Origin: Luzula sylvatica | Taxonomy: Eukaryota; Streptophyta; Magnoliopsida; Poales; Juncaceae | Length of the DNA: 64,000 nucleotides | Assembly (NCBI GenBank): GCA_946800325.1 | Contig: OX326958.1 | Location: forward strand, 21,340,414 to 21,404,413 | Direction: 5' to 3' | In this document: one piece after another, positions 36,109-47,751 of the stretch | Layout: every line of letters starts with the position of its first letter | Numbering within the stretch: the stretch's first letter is position 1 | The notes under the pieces: model-generated | What the model saw: the letters and a program-made list of their open reading frames with translations, nothing else | What the model was told of the DNA's origin: nothing | Databases searched by the model: none | Program-made: the position numbers and the translations under genes

Positions 36109-37445
36109 GAAAAACGTCTCACAAAACTATCTAGATCTTGAAGGCGGCTGCTAAGAAAAGAGCGAAACCCTAGAGGCGATTTTGGGGGTGGAGGCAAACC
36201 CTAGCCGCCTCCACCCCCTCCTCTCTGTCGACGGCGCGCGAACTTCAACCCTAGGCCAGCTGAACACCTCTCTCTCTCATCCAGTACGCCTTCCTGCGTC
36301 TCCAAGTTGACGTCCTGTGTCGACTACCTCAATTCGACGCATCCGCCAGCGTCCTGTTGTTCGCCATTAAAAGACGCAATTACCAATGAGTTGGCCTGCC
36401 TGTGTGCGGTTTATGAAAGTCCGTCGATTTTGAAGACTTTTGGGATCAATTTGGCTGATGCTAATAAATTGGCTCAGAATTGTGGAATTACTAACTCTTC
36501 CACTAACCAGTGCACAGCTTGTTCGAGCCAATGAGGAAGAAGGTGGACGAGAGAATAAGAACCCTAATAGAGAATGGAGTCAAGCTCAGGCACCGCTCCT
36601 TGTTTTTCATCCAACTCCTGGAGTTGCGAAGGAACGGCGCGAAGAAATGACGCGAAGGAAAGCTGCCGGCGGCGGTCGATGGCGAGGGCGACGGAAAGGG
36701 GCGATGGCGATGGCTGGAGACGGTCCATGGAAAGGGGCGACTGGACGAACTCCATGGAAAGGGGCGACTGGACGACAGCGGCAGCCAGGGGCGACGGGAC
36801 GACAGCGGCAGGGAAGAAAAGGCTCGCAGGAACTGGCTGGAACTGGCAGGAACTCGCAGGAACTCACAGGAATTGATAAAGTAACTCGCAGGAATTGATA
36901 AAGTAACTCGCAGGAACTGGTAAGGAAATCGCAGGAACTTGCTGGAACTGGCAGGAACGCGCAGGAACTCACAGGAACTGGCAGGAGTCTGTGGCGATTT
37001 TGGAGCTCCTCGAAGAGCAAAAACTCGAAAGGAAAAAGCAGGAAGGGAAAAAGGGAAATCGAAAAATCGCGAGGCTGGTGCCGTGTCTGGGGCGAGTCTG
37101 GGACGAGTCTGGGCCGAGTCTGGGGCGAGGCCGAGAGCGACGGCCGAGTCTGGGGCGAGTCTGGGGGCGAGTCCGAGAGCGACGGGCCGCGACAGTGACG
37201 GTGACAGCTTCGATGACAATCCGAGCTCGCGTGGCAAACCAAGGGCAGAGGGAGGTTGCATTCGTCTAAGGATGGCCGAAAGCATCATCTCTCGGCATGT
37301 ATCTTACTTTTGCAATTATAATTTATTTTTGCGAAACTACTTTTTTACATTTATCATGTAAAATCGCACCAATGTATTAAACCTTGCTTTAATATATTAA
37401 AAGAGGCTTCGCCTCTTTAGTTTTTCAAAAAAAAAAAAAAAAAAA
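36109..37445 (+). mobile_element. Poly(A)-tailed retrocopy carrying a lipid-transfer-protein domain
   Basis: A perfect 14-bp duplication GTTGAGAGCATCCT flanks it (36095-36108 and 37446-37459), and it ends in a run of A after 37427. Long duplication plus A-tail is the mark of LINE-driven retroposition. The body is far GC-richer than its surroundings. It has a 5' part with repeated aaccctag phrases, a complete LTP-like domain (36286-36534), imperfect ~12-bp ctcgcaggaact repeats (36820-36985), gagtctgggcc-type repeats (37085-37180), and a 3' end with a GAGGC-TTC-GCCTC hairpin just before the tail. No reverse transcriptase is present, so it is either a non-autonomous LINE derivative that took up host sequence or a chimeric processed transcript. 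Confidence 0.8.
36286..36534 (+). pseudogene. Eight-cysteine lipid-transfer-protein domain inside the retrocopy
   Basis: An open frame ending at the TGA at 36532-36534 contains a full eight-cysteine motif, C-x6-C-x12-CC-x12-CxC-x25-C-x9-C, with HPPASCCSPLKDAI and LACLCAVYESPSILKTFGI. This is the pattern of plant GPI-anchored or xylogen-type non-specific lipid-transfer proteins, which are secreted and bind lipids in a pocket held by four disulfides. Signal peptide and start codon are missing: no upstream ATG is in frame, and the frame begins next to a ccag sequence that may be an old exon junction. It is marked as a pseudogene because it is truncated inside a mobile element, although the domain itself is undamaged. 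Confidence 0.75.
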
Positions 37446-37459
37446 GTTGAGAGCATCCT

Positions 37460-38602
37460 CATTTTTTTTCAATGAAATGTGGCAATCTCTTGTGTCTATT
37501 TTCTTCTTTTTCTTATTTAATTGTGAGTTACATCTTGATAAAGTCGTTGAATATGAGTTGTATATTAAGAAATGTCACCGGTTAATTAAATGTATAGCTT
37601 CTTGTTTATTAAGCATCAATATCAAATTGAAGATTCACTGATATTGTACCCCTCTTTTCAAAAAATATTCGAAAAGAACTTATTTTTTGTTTACAAAAAA
37701 TGAAATAGCAGGAAACTGAACTGAGAATTTTCTGGAATAAAATTTAATTGGATGAAAATCTATCCTTTAAATTCTAGATTGCAGCTAAACCCGAGACTTA
37801 AAATCTCTAATTGCAGTCAAGGCTTTGTATATTGAACTACGAACAAAATACAGCAATATAAAAATTAAACTTCCAAATAGAGAATTGAAAACACTTACCG
37901 AGACATCAAATGTCTGCTATAGGAGAATCGAACATTTTGAGATTTATCTTCGATTTAAGCCAAAACTTAAAATCATAGATTTGAACCAAATTTTAGATTT
38001 GATAGCCGAACTTAAATTTTCGAATTGTGCACACATTTGAAAAAATCCTAGCCTTCCCATTTGGCTCATAAGAAACTTTCTTGAGCTCTCGTCAGGACCG
38101 GGGGTCTTCTGTTGTGCCTTCTGTAGAATTTTGTTATCTATTGTAATTCCATTTGAAATTGATGTTGCATTGTCTACTTTTGAATCTTTGATCAAGATAA
38201 TATGTAAAAATTTTGTTAATTTCATAATTATTTCCAAGATCAATATTGAAGTTGTGAATTTCTTATGTCAGGTTATGAAGTAGACAAATTCAGTGAAAAT
38301 ATCCTTAATTTCACTCATTCCCTTTTACTGGCGTACCCAAATCTTCATGCGAGAGGAGAAGATATGGTCCCTTTCACTAGCATGAATCAGGTTTTAAGTA
38401 ATTGCTCTATAGGCCCAACATGTAGCAGGTAATAATTGTATTGTCCAGTAAATTAATTATGAATCAAAATTGGAATACAAAAAATATTTTTGTGGTTTTT
38501 GCATTTTCCATCATGTTTTTTGGGTTTATTGATGTTAATAATTTAATACTAGAAGGAGGGAGCACTCTAGAACAAAAATATTTATATAAATTTCTCTAGA
38601 AA
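37460..38602 (+). other. Spacer with one coding-like exon at about 38272-38390
   Basis: Most of this region is AT-rich without a gene. From the possible acceptor at about 38271 an open stretch reads YEVDKFSENILNFTHSLLLA, then NLHARGEDMVPFTSMNQV, and stops near 38395. The composition is protein-like, but I do not recognise the family. It may be another captured exon. Confidence 0.35.
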
Positions 38603-39391
38603 CTAGCTTTATCCCTGCGTAATTGCGCGGGATGTTTTTTATATAATTATTTAAATAGAATTAACGCGTGTGCGAATTAACGCGCATGCGTTTGAACTAA
38701 ATTAATCTAATCACGACATATTTATAAATATCATGATGTCAATAGATGTATGAGGTTCACGAAATTAGTCTATCACGAATATTATTTTCTAATATAATTT
38801 GTATAAATAGCATTTGCTCAGGTGCTTCTAAATTCGATTAATATAATCAGGACATATTCACAAACTTTAATATGTATGTAAAATAGGAAACAAAGACCAA
38901 ATGTAAAATAAGAAAAAATGATCAAAATGTAAAAAAAAAAACGAAATGTAAATAAAAAGGACCAAAATGTAGATTAAAACTAAAAAGGACCAACATATGA
39001 ATAAAAAGGATCGAAATATAAATTAAAATGTAAAAAATGACTGAAATGTAAATAAAAAATGACCAAAATGTTAATAAAAAGGACCAAAATATAAACTTAA
39101 ATTAAAAATGACCAAAATATAAATAAAAAGGACCAAAATGTAAATTCAAAAATGTAAAAAAGACCGAAATATAAATAAGAGAGGATCAAAATATAAATAA
39201 AAAGGACCAAAATATAATTTTTGAAACTAAAAAGGACCAAAATGTAAATAAAAAGGCCCAAAATGTAATTTTTTAAACTAAAAAGGACCAAAATATAAAT
39301 TTAAAAATATTTTTTTTTACAAAAAATCCCTTGATGACGTGGCCTCATCATGTATGAGCTTCATTTCTTTCAACTTTATACATAAGTATAA
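38603..39391 (-). mobile_element. Non-autonomous Helitron related to 19974-21428
   Basis: On the minus strand the element ends with a hairpin CCCGCGC...TACGCAGGG, a short spacer and CTAG at 38606-38603, followed by T. Its interior has arrays of ggaccaaaatgtaaataaaa, the complement of the arrays in the 19974 element, and both share the 5' phrase tatataaagttg then gatgaggccacgtc. The 5' edge at 39391 is estimated by aligning the two starts. Confidence 0.65.
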
Positions 39392-39544
39392 TAACATTTT
39401 CCAAGCACATTCTAGCATTGATAATTTCAATGAGAAATCTAAATATAAATTATCTCTAGAATTTTTTTTTATTTTGGGTTGGACCAAATTAGTGTTGCTA
39501 TTTTTAACATAATCTAGATATAAATCATCTCTAGAAATTTCCAA

Positions 39545-39765
39545 GCACGATTTTATTTTATTTTGATATAATATTATCATTATCTTCCTAAAAATACTTT
39601 GTATCAAAATGAGAAAAAAACAATTACTATAATATTGTCATTATCTTCCTAAATATAGTTGTTGATTGGTTTTAATATCTGCTGAATAAGAATTTGTCGT
39701 GCATAGAAATGAAATGCTTATTATTCTTAGAATTTATTCTTCATTGAATGAACTTATTCTTAGAC
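39545..39765 (-). pseudogene. Degenerate relic of the kinase gene's last exon and 3' flank
   Basis: Positions 39676-39765 resemble exon 25 of the kinase genes (atctgctgaataagaattt, gcatagaaatgaaatgct, cttcattgaatgaac), but an internal deletion joins phrases that are over 180 bp apart in copies 1 and 2. The flank at 39545-39670 resembles their 3' flank (tgtcattatcttcctaaa, tagttgttgattggttt). It is much more diverged than copies 1 and 2 are from each other, so it belongs to an older duplication. It cannot encode protein. Confidence 0.7.
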
Positions 39766-39779
39766 GAAGTTTGCTGCAC

Positions 39780-40550
39780 TCTCGGCACAATTCTGCATCA
39801 TGGTCCTCTCAACAGATTGACAACCATGGAGAAAATCAAGCTCATTGTCGTGACCTCCACTCTCAATGTGGTGTCGCCTTCTGTCTTTGTCAATGGTGAT
39901 GGGTTTATCAGAGAATGCAGGGTCCATATACCGAAGGTTATCCGAGAAATGGCGCACATAATCAGACCAAGAGACACCACCCCTTCGCCGGCTTACTTCA
40001 CCCATTGCATTAACCCATTAAATGTGAAGCAAGTGGGACAACTGTCTCAATCGAGCAATCAAGCCTCAGCCTACTCCCCCCTATCTTTCCCGAACATGAG
40101 GCCATAAGAGAAAAATGCATAGAACTCCTCGGAATTGAGGGCTTTCGAGAACTCGATCATGCAGCCGGAAGTGCCGCAGCAGCCAAATCCGGCACTACTC
40201 ACACTCTGGAGCCTCGCCCCACCATCAAGGGAGAAAGATGCCCTAGCCCCATACATCTTCTCAGGTACAAACCCCCCCTCCTCAGATCTGCCAAGCGCTG
40301 CAGATGATCGCCACAGGAGAAGGGACACAAAAAACGGCCGCACGAGATCTGACGGTGGTAGTACGTCAGTCCAGCGTGGCAATACCACCTACCAATCACG
40401 ATCAGACGAGGGGAGCGGGAGAAGAGGGCGTGCTAAACGAGGAAGCAAGTGCGGTATGGAAGAGGCTCGCATTTAATGAAGAAGACATGGAGAAGACAAA
40501 GGGAACAGCTCACATTATTCCTCTGCAAGGTATCCTTGAGCCCCTTTAAT
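39780..40550. other. GC-richer coding-like stretch, unrecognised
   Basis: Open frames longer than background occur on both strands. A minus-strand frame at 39760-40005 reads GGVSWSDYVRHFSDNLRYMD. Another at 40071-40388 includes FYAFFSYGLMFGKDRGE. The plus strand at 40135-40476 has a basic, Ser/Arg-rich frame. The composition contrasts with the AT-rich flanks. The minus-strand reading looks the more protein-like and may be gag or another captured sequence broken by stops. I cannot name a family. Confidence 0.3.
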
Positions 40551-40559
40551 ATCAACTAG

Positions 40560-41490
40560 GATCATGCCCGCGACTAAGCTGCGAGGTATTAAATCTTTTT
40601 GTTTATCACAAGTATTCTTGTGGTATTACACGACCTACAAAAAGTATTTGTTCCAAATTATAATATTGCTAAAATTATATATATCGTAACAGAAAGATGA
40701 CTTTAGCAAGGTAATATCACAATGTCACATTATAACGTAAGCATAGAAATCATAATTGACTATTCTCAGTCATCAAACAAAAAGAACATTTCACAATGAA
40801 ATAAAAGAAATCAAAGTAGTCAATACTGTAACAATTGTTCTTAAAATGAAGTTGTGAAGGTTAGTTGGACATGTGATAATGTTTCAAACCAAATAACCAA
40901 TGATTTTTTTGGTTCTCTTTCATGTTTTTAGTGCGTCACTGGTACGTGTGTGTATACTTCATATAGGACATTAATTTAAATAACTATATTTATCTCTTAA
41001 TAACAGCACATGTATTTATTTTAATAGCACATTTATTTATTTTCTAATTACAATGTATAACGCATAATTTTTTTGCTTGTATAAAAATGTAACTCAACTA
41101 AAGATAATAGGACCACAAATACTTAAGTTTTATTTTGCAATAAATTATTCTACACTATATAGATAAATATAATCATGATACATAAGTGTAATTAAAAATT
41201 GATAACGGGCCACAAATAATTTAGTTTTAATTTGCATTATTCTACATTAAACAATAATAATCATTTCACTTAAACAATGTATACTAACAAGTTCCATCAT
41301 TCTACAATATAGTAATAGCACTTAAATTTATATCCTAACTTAGATTCTATTTTCCAAAACATAAATTATGTCTATATAAACAAAGTTACTCAAAGTAACT
41401 TTTCTTAATCAGGACAACTCAATGTGTGCTTTCTACAAATATTGAACTTAAGTACGGGAAAAAAAACGATCACATTGTATCCTTCAAACA
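40560..41490. other. AT-rich spacer, nothing recognised
   Basis: No gene, RNA or bounded element was found. Its right edge is where homology to position 1000 begins. Confidence 0.5.
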
Positions 41491-41493
41491 ACA

Positions 41494-42150
41494 ATAGCTG
41501 AAAAATAAACGACCATAGCTGAAAAAGAAATGATTTAATGATAAATATCTCAGGGGCAAAATCGTAAATACTGAAAAAAACTGAAATACTCACCTCAAAA
41601 TGGTGGTTCTGAGTCCTACTTCATATTCACGCCGACAATCATAGCTGAAAATAAATGATACAATCAGAAATATCTCAGGGGCAAAATCGTAAATACTAAA
41701 AAATTTGAAATACTCGTCACAAAATGGTGGTTCCGAGTCCTAATTCATATCACGCCGACAATCATAGCTGAAAAATAAATGATACAATCATAAATAATCA
41801 GGGGTAAAATCGTAAATACTGAAAAATTGGAGTAATGATAGAAACCACACTTTTTTCCCACGAATTTACCACAACTGCCACGTGTCAGCACACCATTGGC
41901 TGCAAGTTTCCATCAACTTTTGCTTCAGCCAATGGTGTGCTGACACGTGGCAATTGTGGTAAATTCGTGGGAAAAAGGGTGTGGTTTCTATCATTACTCG
42001 AAAAAATGAAATACTCACCACAAAATGGTGGGGTTCCGAGTCCTACTTCATATTCGCACCAATAATCATAGCTGAAAATTAAATGATATAGTCATAAATA
42101 TCTCAGGGGCATAATCCTAAATTCCGAAAACAACTGAAATACTCACAACA
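41494..42150. repeat. ~128-bp tandem repeat block (copy 2), interrupted by a MITE
   Basis: Same units as at 1003-1480; the third or fourth unit is split by the 170-bp insertion at 41830-41999. Confidence 0.85.
41830..41999. mobile_element. 170-bp foldback MITE of MULE type, copy 2 only
   Basis: Almost the whole element is an inverted repeat: about 70 bp starting GAGTAATGATAGAAACCACA is complementary to the right end, with a ~26-bp centre. The flanks are GAAAAATTG (41821-41829) and GAAAAAATG (42000-42008), a 9-bp duplication with one mismatch. Copy 1 has the empty site GAAAAAATG at 1327-1335. The 9-bp duplication places it with Mutator-like elements. Transcribed, it would form a long hairpin. 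Confidence 0.9.
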
Positions 42151-43560
42151 AATAACTGAAATATCTCTCTTATATTGCTGTTTCAAAATCTGCAGATTTA
42201 TTCATAGCATGCCTAAATGAAAAGAAGACACAAAAAAAGGATGTAAATAGAAATACGATAATTTAAGGATATATATGAAATAAAAATGCATACCTGTCGC
42301 TTCAATCTTTCAATTTAAATTTGTACACATACAAAAGGGCATAAATGTAATTTCAAGTAAATTACCTCTTTGAATGTAGAGGGAGGGAATTGCTTAGAAA
42401 ATTGAAAAATAAGTTTCGGTGAGAATGAATTGCATGTATACAAATATAAAATGGATCCATATTGTTTGTCTACAATATTTGCAGTTGAATGTAAACATAC
42501 ATGTAATTTACCAAAATACCCTTCATCAATGAGGGTTTTGAGTTTAGGAAAACAAAGATTATTTGTTAATGATGACATGCTTATTTGGGTTTTATCGAAG
42601 AAGGGCCAAAAATTTCGGTCCATCGACCTTCAAGAATCGACATCATAAAATTTGCATCAATCCTGAAGTTACATGGAAATCAAATTACCGTTTATCTACT
42701 TCATGAAATTAGAGTATGAATTTGGTAGGATGAAATTACATTGTTACCCTCAAATTATTGTAGAGAGAAAACATTTCTTTTGCTTGGCCTTGTCGAGCAG
42801 TTTCATTCCACTCAACCATGGAAGCCGCGAATTGACTATTCCATCCAATGCTTGATCTGTCTCCTCCTTCAATTCGGCCGAAATGAAAATCGAACATTGG
42901 TACAAATTTGGTCAAGTATTTTTTCAGACCTGGAATCAAACCATTCTGTTATCGATGAAAATATTTTCAGTTCAAGATCTAACAATTTCATGAAGAGAAG
43001 CATTGCTCAAAGTGGCTTTCTGTCAAAACATGCAAAACAATCAAAATCGCACAATTGTAATAGTTCTGAACAATATGTTCAGACCAAAAAATAGGAAAGA
43101 ATATTGGTATATTGAGGAAATCATTTCTAAAAGAATATACTAAATAAGGAATATATATAAATTAGATACTTATTAACTGATTGACAAATTTATCATATAT
43201 ATGAACTTGAAAAATGCTATTCGAGTCCTGCGATAAACATCCATTGTACTTGCCGATTGTTTAACATCAAAGGCATTGTCCTCATATTTTCTTCCTAAGC
43301 AGGAAAAAAATCACTCATTTCAAATTTTAAAAAACAAATTGTCCCAAAAAGTTCAAATATGTACGACAGATTTGGAATGAATCTAATCATGATGCAAATT
43401 TCTTCAACAAATTCTCGTAAATGCATTCTAATATATATTTCTTTAACATGCATATTCGTTTTCTGTCAAAAATATGAGTAGGCATTTCATCAAACACATA
43501 GTAGGCGTGATCTATAAATAACTAAAAAGTCTTTAAAACTAATTTGTATCAAATACTGAC
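42151..43560. other. Duplicated spacer without a recognisable gene (copy 2)
   Basis: Near-identical to 1481-2880. The same short open frames recur with a handful of substitutions and no sign of selection that I can judge by eye. Confidence 0.6.
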
Positions 43561-45106
43561 ATCGAACGATTCATTCAATCCCGTAAAAGATTATGAGGGA
43601 TCATGACTATAGCCTGAAATCACGCATTATGTCATACCAATCTCGATGATTGTGGACATGGAAGGCATTTTCACGACTTAAATATTATGAGAGATCATGA
43701 CTTTCATGTTTATATACGTGACATAATCGTATTATATCACTATCATAAGATTTGATTGATCATTAACCTTTAATAATAATTTCATATGCAAGTATGAGTG
43801 ATCCCGATTCTATCGATATAAATAACTTAAATTTTCGAGTTTCGTAGTCAAAGTTATCGCGAAAACAAAACAGCATTCTGCCAACCAGGGGCAGTTCGTT
43901 TGAACGAACTGTCAGTCCGTTCGAACGAACTTTTACTGTCTTTCAAGACCACTGGTGGCATCCCTGCATCCCCGCATCCCCGTGGGTCCGTTCCAACGGA
44001 CTGGGCCTGTCCGTTCGAACGAACTGGGCCCTGGAGGCCCCGAAAACTCTGCTTTCATGCAGTTTTTCGCCGTTTTTCCGTTTTCGCTCGTTTCCAAAAC
44101 GATAACTCATGAAACTTTTTCACGATCATTCCTAGATACTCTCAATCATCTCATGATTGATCTCTAGTGAATTCACTTGTGATTTTAACGAAAAATTAAA
44201 CTTCTAAATATCCAGCATCATGCAAACGGGTACAAACTTTGATAACCCGTGCGTATATCGAATATACGACTATGGTTCGACCCTCGAATCTCAGCGCTTG
44301 CTCTGATACCAATGCTGGGAATTATCCCATCCCCGGGCCCACGCAGCGGATTTGTAGGTCCGGTCCGATTCCCAAATCCCGAGATCAGGCTTCGATATCG
44401 AGGGTACGATGCAAAGTAGGATAGACGATACCAGCGTGAAATTGATCACGCACGACGGGTTGATCGCTCGCATCCTTCTCTTCTTTGGTGTCATGTTGGT
44501 GTAGCCCGTGTGTCCCATACCACACGTCTCCCACCGTCTTGACACGTCTCCGGTTGTCTTCGTGCGTCCCATGTCCACACGCTTCCACAGCCTTTTGCTC
44601 CTTCGGTTTGATCACAACGAAGAGCCACAAGTGTCGCTTCTCTACCCGTATCCACCGTGAGTCGTAGCACGTCGGTCGCGGATGCACCTGCCTAGACGAA
44701 CTTGCATTATTGCTTTCGATTCTTTAGACAGAGAAAACTCTTTTCTCGTCTTTTTTTCTTTCTCTCTTTCTTCACACTCTTTCAACTCCTTGATAGAATG
44801 ATAGACTGGATTGGACTGAATAGAGGAGAGAGAAATATCCTATTTATAATAAATATGATAATGATTTGGTGAAAGGTTGTGTATATACAATATACACTTT
44901 CAGCAGCATGTTTGTCCGAATGCAACATGCAGTTCGTTCGAACGCACAGCTTCTGTCATGAGAATGTATAAAACACCTTTTTATACCCGAAGAGGTCCGT
45001 TCGAACGAACACCATGCTTCGTTCGAACGTATGCTTTCTGTCTCATTTCTGTGTTAATTCCATAATTACATTCGTAGTCATCCGTTCGAACGAACACCAA
45101 TGTTGG
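43560..45106 (-). mobile_element. Partial LTR retrotransposon, 3'-shortened (copy 2)
   Basis: Same leader, primer-binding site complement and LTR start (TGCTGGG at 44313) as copy 1. The LTR is cut at 45097-45106, where ccaatgttgg joins sequence that lies 407 bp further on in copy 1, so its terminal part is missing. Confidence 0.75.
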
Positions 45107-46055
45107 TGGATGGACCTGTCTGAGGTAATATTAAAGATTATATAGATAATCATGTTTCTGTGATAATGGGCATGAGATGTTAAGTGTGGAATATAAATGT
45201 GTAGAGGAGATTATATATCGGATTGACCATCTTATGATAATATACATGGTTTAACTATTATTTATATTTTTTTATCAGTTTTTAAACTTGAGGTTATTAG
45301 TGATTCCTCGTATGTGAATCATAATATTGTATATGTTTTTTATTGTCCGTAAAGGAATAACATAGAACGTCGTTGGGTATTATCAGAAGCATATCGTAGG
45401 ATATGTATAACCAAGATTAGTGTCCCGTTCTATAAGAAGGAGATATCACTCGGGGAGGCCTCATCATCTCGAAAGGATGATTATTATCATTCATTTGATC
45501 AACAATATCTTCTAGAACGAATGAAATAGTTACTTATTATTTCACTTCGGTTTTATTATCACAATCATATTCATTTAACCTAAGTAATCATGACGCTTGT
45601 CTAGAATCTAATCATGATCAATGGATTACTTAATTCACTGTTAGCATTAAATGAACCTATACGATCACACGATGAGTTAAGTTTAATCGGACATGAAATC
45701 TACAAAAATATTGAGTGTATGAGATATACATAATTAAATAGATGAGATTTAAATATTGGATATTTATATAATTGTACATTACGTGAAGATAGAAAACTGG
45801 AACTAGCTAGGGCTAACATACCTATGTCGCGAACAAGATTTGGTTGAGTGTGTTTTCGCTTGATCTTATTCATTTAAAGCCCTATATAAGTCTCCTAAGT
45901 TATGTAAGAAAACGATAATCAGATTATGGGCATCTTCTTTAAAGGGTTAGAGAGTGAAAAGAGAAAAAAGACAAGTCTAGAGTTTCATCCTCTGGGAGAT
46001 TTTACGCAAGTTGATTAAGAATTTGTGTTAATCACTGAGTGAACTTTCCACAATG
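45107..46055. other. Spacer with no gene seen (copy 2)
   Basis: Counterpart of 4853-5801. AT-rich, nothing recognised. Confidence 0.5.
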
Positions 46056-46063
46056 GGGATAAC

Positions 46064-46540
46064 CTATGTTGCGCGGATACTTCAAAAATCAAGCAGTATC
46101 GTATCGGATGCCGTATCGAATACCGATACTCGTCGGATACGTATCGGATACTCCACGTGGCGTATCCGAATATTTTATTTCAAAATAATAGCGGATACTT
46201 TTCGGATACTTGTCGGATACTTCCAACGTATACAAAAATAAAGTTGTAAAATAAAAATAAAATTTGAAATCGAAATAAATGAGTAATACATATAAATAAA
46301 TAACTGAATAAAATAGATATTTACTTAATGAGAAGTTATTTCTGCTAAAACGAACTTTTAGGATATTTTATGTCAAATATATACTATATAAAATATTAAC
46401 GATATAAATTATAATTAATAAAATAATAAAATATTATATATAATGACCGTATCGTATCCTATGTATTTTCGAAAACTGCCGTATCGCCGTATCCGTATCG
46501 TGTCGGATACGATACTCGTATCCGTATCCGTGCAACATAG
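46064..46540. mobile_element. GGATAC-rich hAT-like MITE (copy 2)
   Basis: Counterpart of 5810-6286, the same 477 bp and the same GGGATAAC flanks (46056-46063, 46541-46548). It was inserted before the duplication. Confidence 0.85.
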
Positions 46541-46653
46541 GGGATAACTAGTGGAGAAATTCTTTGGGAAGAAACTCTACGGGATCGAACCAGATTATTG
46601 AAGAATGACCAATAATTAGGTAGTTCAAGGACAGATTTACTGAGACTACCCTA

Positions 46654-47746
46654 TGAAGGGGAATATCCTCGACCCCGGGCCCGCGCAGCGGAATGAAGGC
46701 CCGGTTCGATTCCCCGATTCCCGAGATCACGCCACGACTTCGAGGGTACGATGCGAATAGAAGGACAGATTCATACCAGTGCCAAATTGATGGCACACGA
46801 AGGGTTGATCGCCGCCTTCTATTTCCTTCGGTGTCACGTTGGTGACTAGCCCGTACGTCCCATACCGCACGTCTCCCACCGTTTCGACACGCCTCGGGTT
46901 GTCTTCGTGCGTTCCATGCCCGCATGATTCCACAGCCCGTTACTCGATTACTTCTCCGGTTTGATCACAACGAAGAGCCACATGTGTCGCTCCTCTACCC
47001 GTATCCACCGTGAGTCGTAGCACCTCGGTCGCGGATGCACCTGCCTAGACGATGCACCGGCGAACTTGCATGATTGCGTTTCGATTCTCTAGACGGAGAA
47101 AACTCTTTTCTCCTTCTCTCTCAATCTCTTCGCACTCTTTCATCAAGTGATTAGAGTCTCTTAATTTCTGGATTAATTCTAAATTAACTCCATTAATTTT
47201 CTGGTTGAACTAATCTAATTATTCAACTGGTTGGACTGATGAGAGAGAGAGAAACATCATATATATACTCCATAGGATAAGGATGGGCCAAAAGGTATGT
47301 ATATCTTCTATACACCTTTTCAAACAGAAAACTGCATACACCCTTTCAGTAATCTGTCGGAACGAAAATATTAAATCGTTCCAACCGACTTTGAACATTT
47401 ACGAAAGTTGTAGATAATCTAATTATCTTTCCAACCCAATTTGGCCCAGCCCAATTGGAGTTCGGACCCGAAAGTTACGGCCGTTTTACTGACTGTATGT
47501 CAAACTGTCGCACCCTTTCGGTATTTCATTAGAACGATACTGATACTTCGCTCAAATGAAATATATTACAACATGAAAGTTCTAGATAACCTCATTATCT
47601 AACTAACCCAATTTGAACCATTCAAATCGGAGTTTCCTACTGAAAGTTATACCAGTGTTACTAATCTGTTTCGTATGCCCACGAACGCGTATGTTCGTTT
47701 GTCCTACGTACCATTTTAGCGATGATCCAAAACTGTATTTCCTTCA
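46654..47746 (+). mobile_element. Solo LTR, present only in copy 2
   Basis: Starts TGAAGG and ends CCTTCA, a perfect 6-bp inverted TG...CA terminus. It is flanked by the exact 5-bp duplication CCCTA (46649-46653, 47747-47751). Copy 1 has the uninterrupted site ccctaagggg at about 6394-6403. The length is 1093 bp. The first ~400 bp match the LTR at 3642 onward (cccgggcccgcgcagcgga, tgagtcgtagcac). The exact duplication and absence from copy 1 mean it arrived after the segmental duplication and then lost its internal region by recombination. Confidence 0.92.
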
Positions 47747-47751
47747 CCCTA

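Noticed and set aside
36503..37361. Long overlapping frames of 140-261 codons on both strands
   Set aside because: They come from GC-rich short tandem repeats open in several frames at once; only the LTP-like frame has a conserved motif.
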